NCBI RefSeq assembly: GCF_029946185.1
Contig: NZ_JAQSEA010000071.1
Span: forward strand, 1-61,904
DNA from: Prosthecobacter sp.
GTDB lineage: Bacteria > Verrucomicrobiota > Verrucomicrobiia > Verrucomicrobiales > Verrucomicrobiaceae
Reading direction: 5' to 3'
DNA length: 61,904 nucleotides
In this document: in pieces, positions 51,922 to 60,668 of the stretch
How the letters are laid out: each line of letters begins with the position of its first letter
Position numbering within the stretch: position 1 is the first letter of the stretch
Notes under the pieces: model-generated
Seen by the model: the letters and a program-made list of their open reading frames with translations, nothing else
Told to the model about the DNA's origin: nothing
Databases searched by the model: none
Position numbers and translations under genes: made by a program

Positions 51922-53703
51922 ATGACACGCACCTCTCGTTCTTCGGCCCGCTCCGCGAAAAAGTTCAGTGGAGGCTGCGCGGTCCTGTTTGGTCTGCCCT
52001 TTATCCTGGCGGGTCTGGTCATCGGCGCGTTCACTTACTTTCCGGCGATCAGTTCGTGGTGGTCGGCACGTGGCTGGGAGGAGGTGCCGTGCTGGATTGA
52101 ATCTGCAGAGCTCAAGTCTTCCACGAGCGACGAAGGAGGCACCAGCTATAGCGTGGCAGCCAGTTATCGCTACGATTTCGACCGGCACCGGTACCATGGT
52201 AAAGATGTGAGCTTCCTCGGCGGTTCTGACAATGTCGGCGACTTTCAGGAGCAGGCGTTTCAGCGGCTCAAGCCATTCGAGGGCAACGACCAGCCGTTCC
52301 GCTGCTTTGTCAATCCGTCCAAGCCGGAGCAGGCCGTGCTGTTTCGTGAGCTCCGCTGGGGCCTGCTGCTCATCATGTCGATATTTCCGACGATCTTCCC
52401 ACTGGTGGGATTTTTGGTTTCCATCGGGGGCTGGCTGCAGTCGCGCAAGGAGCGCTTAAACCAAAAGCTGAGAGCGCAATATCCTGATGAACCGTGGCGC
52501 TGGCGGACGGAGTGGGTGGGTGAAACGATTCGCGCCACGAAGGACTTCCTGCCCATGATTCTCGGTGCCGCAGGCTGGATTTTAGCGATGCAACTGCCGC
52601 TGGCGCTCGCGGTGGTTTTTGGCGGAGAGCTGGCGAAGTCAGCGCTGGCCGTGTTTGCGCTGCTGCCGTCATTGCTTGCATTGATTCCCCTTCGCATTGC
52701 CTGGAAGCGGGTGAAATTGCGCCTCGCCTTCGGGCATCCGTCTTTGCAGCTCAAGAGTTTTCCGGCAAGAACAGGGGCTGCGCTGGAAGGCGATCTGAAA
52801 TTTGACCGGGTGCTTTCGCCCATGAACTCGATTTCTGTGCGTGTGCTTTGCCAGCGGCATATCACACGCAGCAGCGGTAATTCGCAGATGTGGTCCAAGG
52901 AAACGATCTGGGAGCACAAAGAGACGCTATCCGCAGCCGAGGCGCGACGTGACAGCAGCGGTGTGGCCCTGCCACTGCGCATTGAGATTCCGCGTGGACT
53001 GCCAGGCTCTGTCGTAGATCAAGCCTCCGCCACCACGACGAATAGCCAGCGTCACGAGTGGATGCTGGAAGTCAGTTCTTCCCAAGGCGGCAAGCCGTCG
53101 GTCCTCCCGCTGCCGATGTTTGCAGCCATAGGCGAGGAAGGGGAGTCCGTCACAATTCCCCCTGCAGTGGTCGTTGCTTTGAGCACGGACGATCTCGTTT
53201 CGCGATTGCAGACACGTGGCATCAAGGCGGAATTTGATTCGGGTGGCAACCCCACACTCCTCGACTGTCCAGCGGGCCGGAACCGCTCCATGAGTGGGTT
53301 TCTGCTGCTGTTTGGCAGCATCTGGTTCGCCGCGTTTGTGTTCATGACGTATCAGGGAGCTCCGCTGATCTTTCGGCTCATCTGGGGCCTCACTTCACCG
53401 CTCATTCTCGGGGCCGGCTTGTGGCCGTTGCTGCACAGCCGCCGGGTTGAAATCACAGCGGGCGAGCTGCGCATCCTGAACCGCATCGGGTCGTTCTATT
53501 CATGGCGCGAGACCTTTGAGGCGCGCCATTTTACCAGCTTCATTCACGATACCAACATGCAGTCCGGGAGCCAGTTCTACTACCGGGTGCTAGGGGAGAC
53601 GATCTTTGATCAAAAGAAAACCCTGATCGACGGCATCGCTGAATCCGTAACGGCGGAGACGCTGGCGAAGCGGTTGGAGCAATGGCGCAAGCGCGTGATG
53701 TGA
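51922..53703 (+). CDS. DUF3592-containing multi-pass membrane protein
   Basis: 593 aa. Starts MTRTSRSSARSAKKF, then an N-terminal membrane helix, a DUF3592 beta domain (WIESAELKSSTSDEGGTSYSVAASYRYDF in outline, with the usual Y-F-G-ky pattern), further helices (about 150-280) and a long soluble part ending in a second membrane pair (about 460-510). Function unknown; similar proteins occur in many Gram-negative bacteria. Convergent with the LolC/E-like gene. Confidence 0.75.
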   Translation: MTRTSRSSARSAKKFSGGCAVLFGLPFILAGLVIGAFTYFPAISSWWSARGWEEVPCWIESAELKSSTSDEGGTSYSVAASYRYDFDRHRYHGKDVSFLGGSDNVGDFQEQAFQRLKPFEGNDQPFRCFVNPSKPEQAVLFRELRWGLLLIMSIFPTIFPLVGFLVSIGGWLQSRKERLNQKLRAQYPDEPWRWRTEWVGETIRATKDFLPMILGAAGWILAMQLPLALAVVFGGELAKSALAVFALLPSLLALIPLRIAWKRVKLRLAFGHPSLQLKSFPARTGAALEGDLKFDRVLSPMNSISVRVLCQRHITRSSGNSQMWSKETIWEHKETLSAAEARRDSSGVALPLRIEIPRGLPGSVVDQASATTTNSQRHEWMLEVSSSQGGKPSVLPLPMFAAIGEEGESVTIPPAVVVALSTDDLVSRLQTRGIKAEFDSGGNPTLLDCPAGRNRSMSGFLLLFGSIWFAAFVFMTYQGAPLIFRLIWGLTSPLILGAGLWPLLHSRRVEITAGELRILNRIGSFYSWRETFEARHFTSFIHDTNMQSGSQFYYRVLGETIFDQKKTLIDGIAESVTAETLAKRLEQWRKRVM

Positions 53704-53714
53704 TTCACCGAAGC

Positions 53715-55109
53715 CTAACCCCCATCCCGCAATGCCACCGCAGGGTCCACACGTGCGGCGAACCATGAAGGAACAAGGGCGGCAATCAGGCAGAGGGCGA
53801 CGGCGGTGGTGCAGATGATGAGGAGGTCGCTGAGGCTTGTGTGGGCGGGGATGCTGGAGAGGAAGTAGATGTCCTGCGGGAAGATGTCGCGGCCGGTGAT
53901 GTTGGAGATTTGATCGCGGATCCAGTTGCGAATGCTGAGCACGAAGAAGCCGCTCGCGAGTCCGGCGGCGACACCGACGAGGGCGACGATGCCGGCCTGT
54001 GAGACAAAGATGGCGATGATCTGCCACGCTCGCGTGCCCAGAGCGGTGAGGATGCCGATCTCGCGGCGCTTTTTAACCGTGACGGTGATGGTGGTGTTCA
54101 TCACGCAGATGGCGGCCACGAGCATGATGAAGAGCAGCAGGAACCACATCATCGTGCGCTGATTTTCGACAGACTCCAGCATCATGCCGTGCTCCTGCTC
54201 CCAGGTGCGGTAGCCCCAGCTGTCAGGTATCGCGCCGGACAGGAACATAGAGTCCATGACGCGCGCAGCATCGTCCGGGTCCTTCAGCTCCAGTTCGATG
54301 CCGCTGATGCTGCTGTCGAGATTGAAGAACTCCTGCGCGACATGCAGCGGCACGTAGCCACGTTCTCCGGCGGTGTCAGCACGCAGCGTGGCAATGAGTG
54401 TGAGATCCTTTGACAGGATAGTGACGTCGTCGAGAGCCGCAGCGCGCTTTTTCTTGTCCTCATTTTCGGGGATCTCACGGTACTTTTGGATAAACTGATT
54501 CACGCTTTCTGCGGCATGCACGACGAGCGTGTCGCCAACATTAGCGCCAAGCTCCTTCGCGAATTTGTCGCTAAGGACAATGGTGTCTTCACTGAGGTCG
54601 AAGTGTCCTTCACGAAACACAACCTCTCCGTATGGATTTTCAATTTTGGTTTTGCCCAGCTTATCCTCAGCGATGTGTTTTTTGAGCTTTTGCAGCAATC
54701 CGTTGTCTTTCTCATCGGCCATGCCGATGACGCTGACGCCTTGCAGGCTGCCGGAGTTTTCAACGACAAGAATACCGAGGCGACCGTCCCTTGTTTTGTC
54801 TGCCACCGGCACGGCGGAAACGACTTCGGGACGTTGTGCTAGGGTCTTCCGCAGTTCGCGCCAATCGACGGGTTTAGGTTCGCCGGGGTCGCCTTCCAGC
54901 GCACCCAAAGGCTCCACCATGACATGCGGCTCAAAGCCGATGAGCATCTGCCGGTACTCGCGCTGCCAGCCACTGAAGACGGACATGACAAAGACCAGCA
55001 CGCCGACGCCGAGCATGACGCCGAGCATCGAAATCACGGTGATGACCGAGATGAATGAGCGCGTGGGCCGCAGGTAGCGCAAGGCGAGGAAGAGGGGGGC
55101 GCTGGTCAT
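53715..55109 (-). CDS. LolC/LolE-type lipoprotein-releasing ABC permease
   Basis: 464 aa. N-terminal LFLALRYLRPTRSFISVITVISMLGVMLGVGVLV (in outline) is the LolC/E signature helix; a periplasmic MacB-PCD-like domain (about 50-290) and three C-terminal FtsX helices follow, with KKRREIGILTALG, the coupling motif. With a LolD ATPase it would extract lipoproteins from the inner membrane. No LolD gene is in the window. Second of two tandem permease genes. Confidence 0.88.
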   Translation of the reverse strand: MTSAPLFLALRYLRPTRSFISVITVISMLGVMLGVGVLVFVMSVFSGWQREYRQMLIGFEPHVMVEPLGALEGDPGEPKPVDWRELRKTLAQRPEVVSAVPVADKTRDGRLGILVVENSGSLQGVSVIGMADEKDNGLLQKLKKHIAEDKLGKTKIENPYGEVVFREGHFDLSEDTIVLSDKFAKELGANVGDTLVVHAAESVNQFIQKYREIPENEDKKKRAAALDDVTILSKDLTLIATLRADTAGERGYVPLHVAQEFFNLDSSISGIELELKDPDDAARVMDSMFLSGAIPDSWGYRTWEQEHGMMLESVENQRTMMWFLLLFIMLVAAICVMNTTITVTVKKRREIGILTALGTRAWQIIAIFVSQAGIVALVGVAAGLASGFFVLSIRNWIRDQISNITGRDIFPQDIYFLSSIPAHTSLSDLLIICTTAVALCLIAALVPSWFAARVDPAVALRDGG

Positions 55110-55123
55110 GGTTGGCTTGGGAA

Positions 55124-55159
55124 TCGTTCTCGTCCTCCTACTCGAACTCGTCCTCGATC
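55124..55159. repeat. Degenerate hexanucleotide repeat (TCNNNC x6)
   Basis: Six consecutive 6-bp units: TCGTTC, TCGTCC, TCCTAC, TCGAAC, TCGTCC, TCGATC. It lies in the 156-bp gap between the two LolC/E-like genes; the rest of that gap is non-coding with no other feature seen. Confidence 0.6.
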
Positions 55160-55265
55160 ACGGAGCTTTGAGAGAAGAATTTGGAGCGGAGACAGTAAAG
55201 GTGTGTTGGCGTGAGTTCGGAAAGTGTGGGTGCTGGTGAAGTGGTAGAATCGAGGAAGAGGGCGA

Positions 55266-56564
55266 TCAATCCCGCAGCGCCACCGCTGGGTCCACTCGTG
55301 ATGCCAGCCAGGCGGGTGGCAGGGCGGCGAGCAGGCAGAAGGTGATGGAGCCCAGGCAGGTGACAACAATGAACCAAGGTTCGATTTGTGCCGGGATAGT
55401 GGCGAGGAACATGCCGGAGTCGGCATTGGCGCGGCCACCACTCAGGACCGCGATGCCCATGCGGATGTCATCACGGAACTGCAGCACAAGTCCACTGAGC
55501 ACGAGTCCCGCCAGCGTTCCGAGAATGCCAACGAAGGCGGCCTGTGAAACAAAGATGCCAATGATCTGACTCTGACGCGAGCCGAGCGCGGTAAGGACGC
55601 CGATCTCACGCCTTTTCTGGGTTGTGACGGTGATCGTCGTATTCATGACCGAGAATGCGGCCACGACGGCGATGATCAGAAGCACGATCCACATCATCAC
55701 GCGTTCATTGCTCATGGCGGCCAGTCGTGCATCGCCAGCATCGGTCCATAGCGAGGCGGTCCATGTGGCGGGAACCACACCAGCAGCGGTGAAGCGGTTG
55801 AGGACTTCCTTGACCTCACCTGGTTGTTTCAGTTCGATCAGCACACCACTGACCTGATCGCCAAAGCCGAAGATCTGCTGCGCCGTTTCGAGCGTGACAT
55901 AGCCGTAGGTGCCGGCGGATTCCATCCGCGTGGTGCCCAGCAGTTTGATCTCCCTGGGATTCAGCTTGATCTCCTCATAGGCAGCGTGGCGTTTCGTTTC
56001 GTCCTGCTCATCTGAGGCAATGCGGAAGCGTTTCACTGCGCTGGTGACATTGCTGGAGGCATAGACACTGATCATGTCTCCCGGATGCGCATTGAGCCCG
56101 CCCGCCACGTAATCGGCACTGACCACACCGCCGGGAGTGAGTTCCAGCGAGCCTTCGCCTTTGTTTTTGGCGACCTTGGCCATATAGAACTTCGCGCCAT
56201 CCTCCGGCAGGCCCAGGACATCCATTCCAGACTGCAGGCCATCGTGCTCTACAAACATGGAACTGCCAATGTAGCTGCTGGCGGCGAGGACATCCGGCTG
56301 CTGGCGCAGCTTGGTGAGCACGTCGGTAGCGGATTTGACATCGGTGGGCTTTTTATCCAGCGGATGCAGCAGGATGTGCGGTTCTGAACCAATGAGCGTT
56401 TTACGGAATTCGCCTTCGAAACCCTTCATGACCGAACTGACCACGATCATCATCAGCACACCGACTGCCACACCGAGGATCGAGATGACGGTGATGATGG
56501 AAACAAACGAACGCTTCGCGCGCAGATAGCGGCGGGCGAGGAAGAAGGTGACGTTCGAAAGCAT
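55266..56564 (-). CDS. LolC/LolE-type lipoprotein-releasing ABC permease (first copy)
   Basis: 432 aa. Starts MLSNVTFFLARRYLRAKRSF and shares FVSIITVISILGVAVGV, FRKTLIGSEPHILLHPL, QKRREIGVLTALGSRQSQI with the next gene. The pair probably forms the LolC-LolE heterodimer. Which is LolC and which is LolE cannot be told from this sequence alone. Starts 27 bp downstream of the MFS small protein. Confidence 0.88.
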   Translation of the reverse strand: MLSNVTFFLARRYLRAKRSFVSIITVISILGVAVGVLMMIVVSSVMKGFEGEFRKTLIGSEPHILLHPLDKKPTDVKSATDVLTKLRQQPDVLAASSYIGSSMFVEHDGLQSGMDVLGLPEDGAKFYMAKVAKNKGEGSLELTPGGVVSADYVAGGLNAHPGDMISVYASSNVTSAVKRFRIASDEQDETKRHAAYEEIKLNPREIKLLGTTRMESAGTYGYVTLETAQQIFGFGDQVSGVLIELKQPGEVKEVLNRFTAAGVVPATWTASLWTDAGDARLAAMSNERVMMWIVLLIIAVVAAFSVMNTTITVTTQKRREIGVLTALGSRQSQIIGIFVSQAAFVGILGTLAGLVLSGLVLQFRDDIRMGIAVLSGGRANADSGMFLATIPAQIEPWFIVVTCLGSITFCLLAALPPAWLASRVDPAVALRD

Positions 56565-56591
56565 GTGGGGCTCAACAAAGCGATGGCCGGG

Positions 56592-56711
56592 CTACTTCGC
56601 AACTGCCGTGATGCCAAACAGCGGCAACGATTTCTGTACGGACTTGATCACGCCCCAGCCGAGCGGCACGGCGATAAAGGTCCAGGCGAGGAGTAGGGCG
56701 AGGGCTTTCAT
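56592..56711 (-). CDS. 39-residue MFS-associated small membrane protein
   Basis: The frame reads MKALALLLAWTFIAVPLGWG, VIKSVQKSLPLF and GITAVAK before a stop. It has one membrane helix with the LxWxFIxVPLGWGVxxSVxKxLxLF pattern of the small subunit that accompanies oxalate/formate-family MFS transporters. It starts 6 bp after the transporter stop, strongly suggesting co-translation. Too short for most gene callers. Confidence 0.72.
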   Translation of the reverse strand: MKALALLLAWTFIAVPLGWGVIKSVQKSLPLFGITAVAK

Positions 56712-56717
56712 GGCGAA

Positions 56718-58061
56718 TCAGGCTTGGGCGTTTTCAGCGAGGTGGTGTTTAGAATCGACGGGGCGGACGAGCAGGTTGGCGATCAAGCCGACGACGAGCA
56801 GGCCGATCATGAGGTGGAAGACTGAGTTGTAGGCTTGCTCGGGTGGCATGGTCTTCTTGTTCGCCACGGAAAGGCGGTCCATGAGCTGGGGGCCAAGAAT
56901 CGCGGCCACCGACCAGGCGGTGATGAGCCGGCCATGGATGGCACCGACCTGGTAGCTGCCAAAGAGATCGCGCAGGTAGGCCGGGATCGTGGCAAAGCCG
57001 CCGCCATACATCGTGAGGATCAGTCCGGTGGCGACGACGAAGAGCGTCACGCTGCCCCGGCCCTGAATCCATGGTACGCTTGCATACAAGGCGGCCCCGA
57101 GAATGAAGTAGATGCAGTAGATGCCCTTGCGCCCGATGAGATCAGACAGGGTGGACCAGAAAAATCGGCCGCCGAGATTGCAGAGCGAAAGCAGGCCTAC
57201 GTATCCGGCCGCAGCCTCAGGCGTGACCTTGAACATGTCCTGAATCATGGGCGATGCCTGCCCGAGGATGCCGATACCGGCGCTCACATTCATGCAGAGC
57301 ACGACCCATAGCAGCCAGAACTGCGGTGTCTTCCAGGCGGTGTCCACGGCGACGTTCGCCGTCGTGACCAGTTTTGAACCATGTTCCGTCGGCACCCAGC
57401 CAGCAGGTTTCCAGCCTTCAGGCGGCACGCGCACGATCAATGCCCCGAACAGCATGGAGATGGCATAGAGACCCGCCATCACCAGCAGCGCCTCACTGGC
57501 ACCGACGGAGATGTCGGAGACAAAGTGTTTCATCAGCTCCTCGGCTAGCGGGCCACCGATGAGCGCGCCACCACCGAACCCCATGATTGCCATGCCGGTG
57601 GCCATTCCGGGGCGGTCAGGGAACCATTTCATCAAGGTGGAGACCGGTGCAATGTAACCCAAGCCCAGACCGATGCCGCCGATCAAGCCATAGCCCGCAT
57701 ACATCAGCCATAGCTGGTGCCAGCGCACGGCCAGCGCAGTGATAACCAGACCGCCGCAAAAACAGAGCATGCTGGCAAGCATCGTTTTTCGTGGGCCGCT
57801 GCGTTCGACCCACTTGCCAAAGAACGCCGCAGACAGGCCGAGCAGCGCGAGCGCAATCGAGTACGCCACGCCAATATCGGCCTCAGTCCAGTCACCGGGG
57901 ATGGGGGCTGTGATGCCCAGCGCTCTGGCGAGCGGTTTCTTGAACACACTGAAGCCATACACCTGTCCGATGCACATGTGAAGAGCGATGGCGGCGGGTG
58001 GCACGAGCCAGCGGCTGAATCCGGGGCTGGCGACGGTGGCTTCACGGGAGAGGAAACTCAT
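56718..58061 (-). CDS. OFA-family MFS transporter (oxalate/formate antiporter-like)
   Basis: 447 aa, twelve helices. IALHMCIGQVYGFSVFKKPL, FFGKWVERSGPRKTM, GLIGGIGLGLGYIAPVSTLMKWFPDRPGMATGMAIMGFGGGALIG (in outline) and WSTLSDLIGRKGIY are OFA features. Likely transports small carboxylates; substrate unknown. With the 39-residue protein downstream it forms a two-gene unit, divergent from the YHS-like mini-protein. Confidence 0.88.
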   Translation of the reverse strand: MSFLSREATVASPGFSRWLVPPAAIALHMCIGQVYGFSVFKKPLARALGITAPIPGDWTEADIGVAYSIALALLGLSAAFFGKWVERSGPRKTMLASMLCFCGGLVITALAVRWHQLWLMYAGYGLIGGIGLGLGYIAPVSTLMKWFPDRPGMATGMAIMGFGGGALIGGPLAEELMKHFVSDISVGASEALLVMAGLYAISMLFGALIVRVPPEGWKPAGWVPTEHGSKLVTTANVAVDTAWKTPQFWLLWVVLCMNVSAGIGILGQASPMIQDMFKVTPEAAAGYVGLLSLCNLGGRFFWSTLSDLIGRKGIYCIYFILGAALYASVPWIQGRGSVTLFVVATGLILTMYGGGFATIPAYLRDLFGSYQVGAIHGRLITAWSVAAILGPQLMDRLSVANKKTMPPEQAYNSVFHLMIGLLVVGLIANLLVRPVDSKHHLAENAQA

Positions 58062-58208
58062 GGCTGAACGTGGTGGAAGAGCGTGGCTGGATTCCCGGCG
58101 TTCGCTCAGGTGATCGGCAGAGAAAGATTAAAGATCGACAAGAAACGCCCAATTCATTCGTTTGGATCAGTATCTGGTCATTTTACCGGACACACCCAAT
58201 ACACCTCA

Positions 58209-58388
58209 ATGAAAACACTGCTCACTATCTGCGCCCTCTCCTTCGCTTCGGTCGCCATGGCCGCCGAAACATGTCCAATCAGCGGCAAGCCTGCTGACTC
58301 CAGCATTACCAGCAAAGGCAAAGACGGTAAAACAGTCGCTTTCTGCTGCGAAAAGTGCAAAGCCAAGTTCGACGCCAAGAACAAGTAA
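58209..58388 (+). CDS. Small periplasmic YHS/TRASH-like metal-binding protein
   Basis: 59 aa. Signal peptide MKTLLTICALSFASVAMAAE; mature protein is about 38 residues, CPISGKPADSS...GKTVAFCCEKCKAKFDAKNK. The pattern CPxSGK-GKTVxFCCxxCxxxF is YHS/TRASH-like, with four Cys able to bind metal. Followed by a terminator; divergent from the MFS gene with a 147-bp gap. Possible metal chaperone or sensor; role unproven. Confidence 0.78.
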   Translation: MKTLLTICALSFASVAMAAETCPISGKPADSSITSKGKDGKTVAFCCEKCKAKFDAKNK

Positions 58389-58421
58389 TCACCACGCTGA
58401 CACGCTCAGCGTTTGAAAAGG

Positions 58422-58449
58422 CGGAACCGGGAAACGGTTCCGCTTTTTT
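58422..58449 (+). terminator. Intrinsic terminator after the YHS-like gene
   Basis: Perfect 9-bp stem GCGGAACCG/CGGTTCCGC with a 5-nt GGAAA loop, followed by TTTTT, preceded by AAAA so it may act in both directions (the convergent PilT-like gene ends at 58455). Confidence 0.9.
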
Positions 58450-58454
58450 GTGGT

Positions 58455-59540
58455 TCAGCGCTTCCGTTCACGCATCTTGCTATCGTAGCCGGTTTTCACA
58501 AAATCTTTGTCTCGTGCACGCAGTAGCGCATCGTCGAGAGATATGAAGCCGTGGATCGCAAGATGGGTCAGGCTGTCATCAATGGTGTGCATGCCGTCGT
58601 TGGCACCAATTTGAATCAGGCTGGGAAGCTGCTGGAGCCGACGGGAGCGGATACAGGAGGCAATGCCCTGATTATTGACCATGATTTCAGAGGCCATCAC
58701 CCGTCCTTCCTGATCCAGCCGCGGCACCAGGCTCTGGCAGATCACTCCTTGCAGGCAGTTGGCCAGCTGCGAGGCCACGAAGTCCTGCTGATCTTCCGGG
58801 AAGGCGTCCATCACCCGCATGATGGTCGAAGGAGCATCCTGCGTGTGCAGGGTGCTGATGACGAGGTGACCGGTCTCGGCGGCGGTCAGGGCGGTGCTGA
58901 TCGTCTCAAGATCACGCAGTTCGCTGATGATGATGACATTGGCGTCTTGACGCAATGCGCTGCGCAGTGCCTGCGCAAAGCTGTGTGTATCACTGCCCAC
59001 CTGGCGCTGCCGTATGAGACTGCGGGCATGTTTGAACACGTACTCGATGGGGTCTTCGATGCTGACGATGTTGACCTGCCTCTCCCTTGAGATGTGCTGT
59101 GTCATCGAGCTCAGTGTCGTAGTCTTGCCGGAGTTGCTGTTGCCCGTGACGAGGAGCAGGCCATCGCGCAGAGTGCAGAGGCTTTCCATCGTCGGGCCGT
59201 GACCCAGATCTCGCAATTCAGGGATCAGTTCGGGAATAAAACGGAAGGACGCTTCGATACGCCCAAGCACGTAGCAGGCATTGCCACGGAAGCGCCCCAG
59301 ATTTGCCACCTGAATGGCGAAGTCCAGCTCCCATTCCTGCTCCAGCTTGACCCGCTGGGTTTCTTTTAAGACGCCAAAGACCAAGTCGCGAATGTCACCG
59401 ACATCGAGGATTTCGTCCGTCAGTGGCAGGAGCTGACCGAAGATGCGTCCCGTGGGGGCGGCGCCCACGCTGAGATGCAGGTCCGAGCCACCCTGATCAG
59501 TGACCATGACTAGGTATTCAATGAGATCGTGGGCGCGCAT
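58455..59540 (-). CDS. PilT-family ATPase (second gene of a tandem pair)
   Basis: 361 aa. N-terminal domain GGSDLHLSVGAAPTGRIFGQL, Walker A GNSNSGKTTT (PilT consensus GPTGSGKSTT), Asp box IVSIEDPIEYVF, His box STLHTQDAPSTIMRVMDAFP (in outline), and Walker B region ANVIIISELRDLETIST where most relatives have GEMRDxET. The C-terminal IASCIRS...GMHTIDDSL matches PilT. Type IV pilus retraction or related; it starts 17 bp after the first copy. Confidence 0.87.
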   Translation of the reverse strand: MRAHDLIEYLVMVTDQGGSDLHLSVGAAPTGRIFGQLLPLTDEILDVGDIRDLVFGVLKETQRVKLEQEWELDFAIQVANLGRFRGNACYVLGRIEASFRFIPELIPELRDLGHGPTMESLCTLRDGLLLVTGNSNSGKTTTLSSMTQHISRERQVNIVSIEDPIEYVFKHARSLIRQRQVGSDTHSFAQALRSALRQDANVIIISELRDLETISTALTAAETGHLVISTLHTQDAPSTIMRVMDAFPEDQQDFVASQLANCLQGVICQSLVPRLDQEGRVMASEIMVNNQGIASCIRSRRLQQLPSLIQIGANDGMHTIDDSLTHLAIHGFISLDDALLRARDKDFVKTGYDSKMRERKR

Positions 59541-59557
59541 GATGAAAGCAGAGTGGA

Positions 59558-60610
59558 TCAGGAGATGCCGCGGGCGGCACGGCGGAATTCGGCTTCGTTG
59601 CCGATTGAGGCGATGGCTTCGGGTTCTGAGATAACGCCTCCGAGGAATGCTGAAATGGTGGACTGAAGGAAGGTGCGCGTGTTGGGGTCGGTGCCACGGC
59701 TCATGTAGTCCGTGATGTCCGCGACACTGCGTTTCGCGATCCAGTCACGCACCGCTCCGCCGTTTTCTAAGTGTTCTGTGAGCATGACGAGCTTGCCTTG
59801 GACATTCTGGACGAGTTTCTGGCACAATACTCCGATCAGCTGATGTGAAAGCAGGTGCAGGCCGATGCCGACTTGGTCCGGTGGGAACATGTTAACAAAA
59901 CGCTCCATCGTGTCGGAGACGGTGGCGGAATGCATTGATGCGAGCACAAGATGGCCGGTTTCGCATGCCTGCAGAGCGGTGAAAGCCGTTTCATGGTCGC
60001 GAATTTCTCCCACGAAGATGACGTCCGGCGCCTGACGCATGGCACTGCGCAAGCCGCGTGCAAACGTCGGTGTGTCGCGGCCCACCTCACGTTGCGTGAA
60101 CAGACAACGGTTGTTGGAAAAGATGTACTCCACCGGGTCCTCGATCGTCACCACATGGCGGGCAATGTTTTCATTCATCCACTGCAGCAGCGCCGCAAGT
60201 GTCGTTGATTTGCCCTGACCTGTGGAGCCGGTGACGAGGATCATGCCGTTTTGCTTCTGCCCCCAGCGTTGCAGCAGCCAGTCCGGCGCGCCCAATTCCT
60301 GCAGTGCAGGAATATCCGTGCGGATGCGACGCAGGACAGCAGCCATACGGCCCAGAACCTTGTGCAGGTTGACACGGAAGCGCACGTGGGTGCGGGAGAC
60401 CATTCCAGAGTCGCGGTCCGTGTCATTGAGGGTGTCCCCACCGCAGGCCTGCCAGAGCCCGGCCATCTGAGGCATGAGCAGCGGGTCATCACCAAAGATC
60501 ATGAGCTGATCAGCGATCTTCATTCGGGGCACCTCTCCCTCCTGCAGGAAAATATCGCTCGCCTGATGCTCTTCGGCGGCTTGGAGAATGTCGTCGATAG
60601 TAATGGCCAT
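59558..60610 (-). CDS. PilT/PilU-family ATPase (first gene of the pair)
   Basis: 350 aa. EHQASDIFLQEGEVPRMKI, Walker A GSTGQGKSTTLAALL, Asp box TIEDPVEYIFSN, DVIFVGEIRDHETAFTALQACETGHL (in outline), His box ASMHSATVSDTMERFV. The C-terminus (SRGTDPNTRTFLQSTISAFL) diverges from the PilT AIRNLIRE region, so it is perhaps PilU-like. Ordinary retraction-ATPase motifs are intact. Upstream of the second copy. Confidence 0.87.
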   Translation of the reverse strand: MAITIDDILQAAEEHQASDIFLQEGEVPRMKIADQLMIFGDDPLLMPQMAGLWQACGGDTLNDTDRDSGMVSRTHVRFRVNLHKVLGRMAAVLRRIRTDIPALQELGAPDWLLQRWGQKQNGMILVTGSTGQGKSTTLAALLQWMNENIARHVVTIEDPVEYIFSNNRCLFTQREVGRDTPTFARGLRSAMRQAPDVIFVGEIRDHETAFTALQACETGHLVLASMHSATVSDTMERFVNMFPPDQVGIGLHLLSHQLIGVLCQKLVQNVQGKLVMLTEHLENGGAVRDWIAKRSVADITDYMSRGTDPNTRTFLQSTISAFLGGVISEPEAIASIGNEAEFRRAARGIS

Positions 60611-60668
60611 GGTTTTGCTGAAACTAGCGGGAGCCGCTCAGTTGCTCAACCCCGCGCTTAGAATTTTG

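Noticed and set aside
55138..55377. 79-aa minus-strand frame between the LolC/E-like genes
   Set aside because: It begins inside the first permease gene in a shadow frame and has no motif or start signal.
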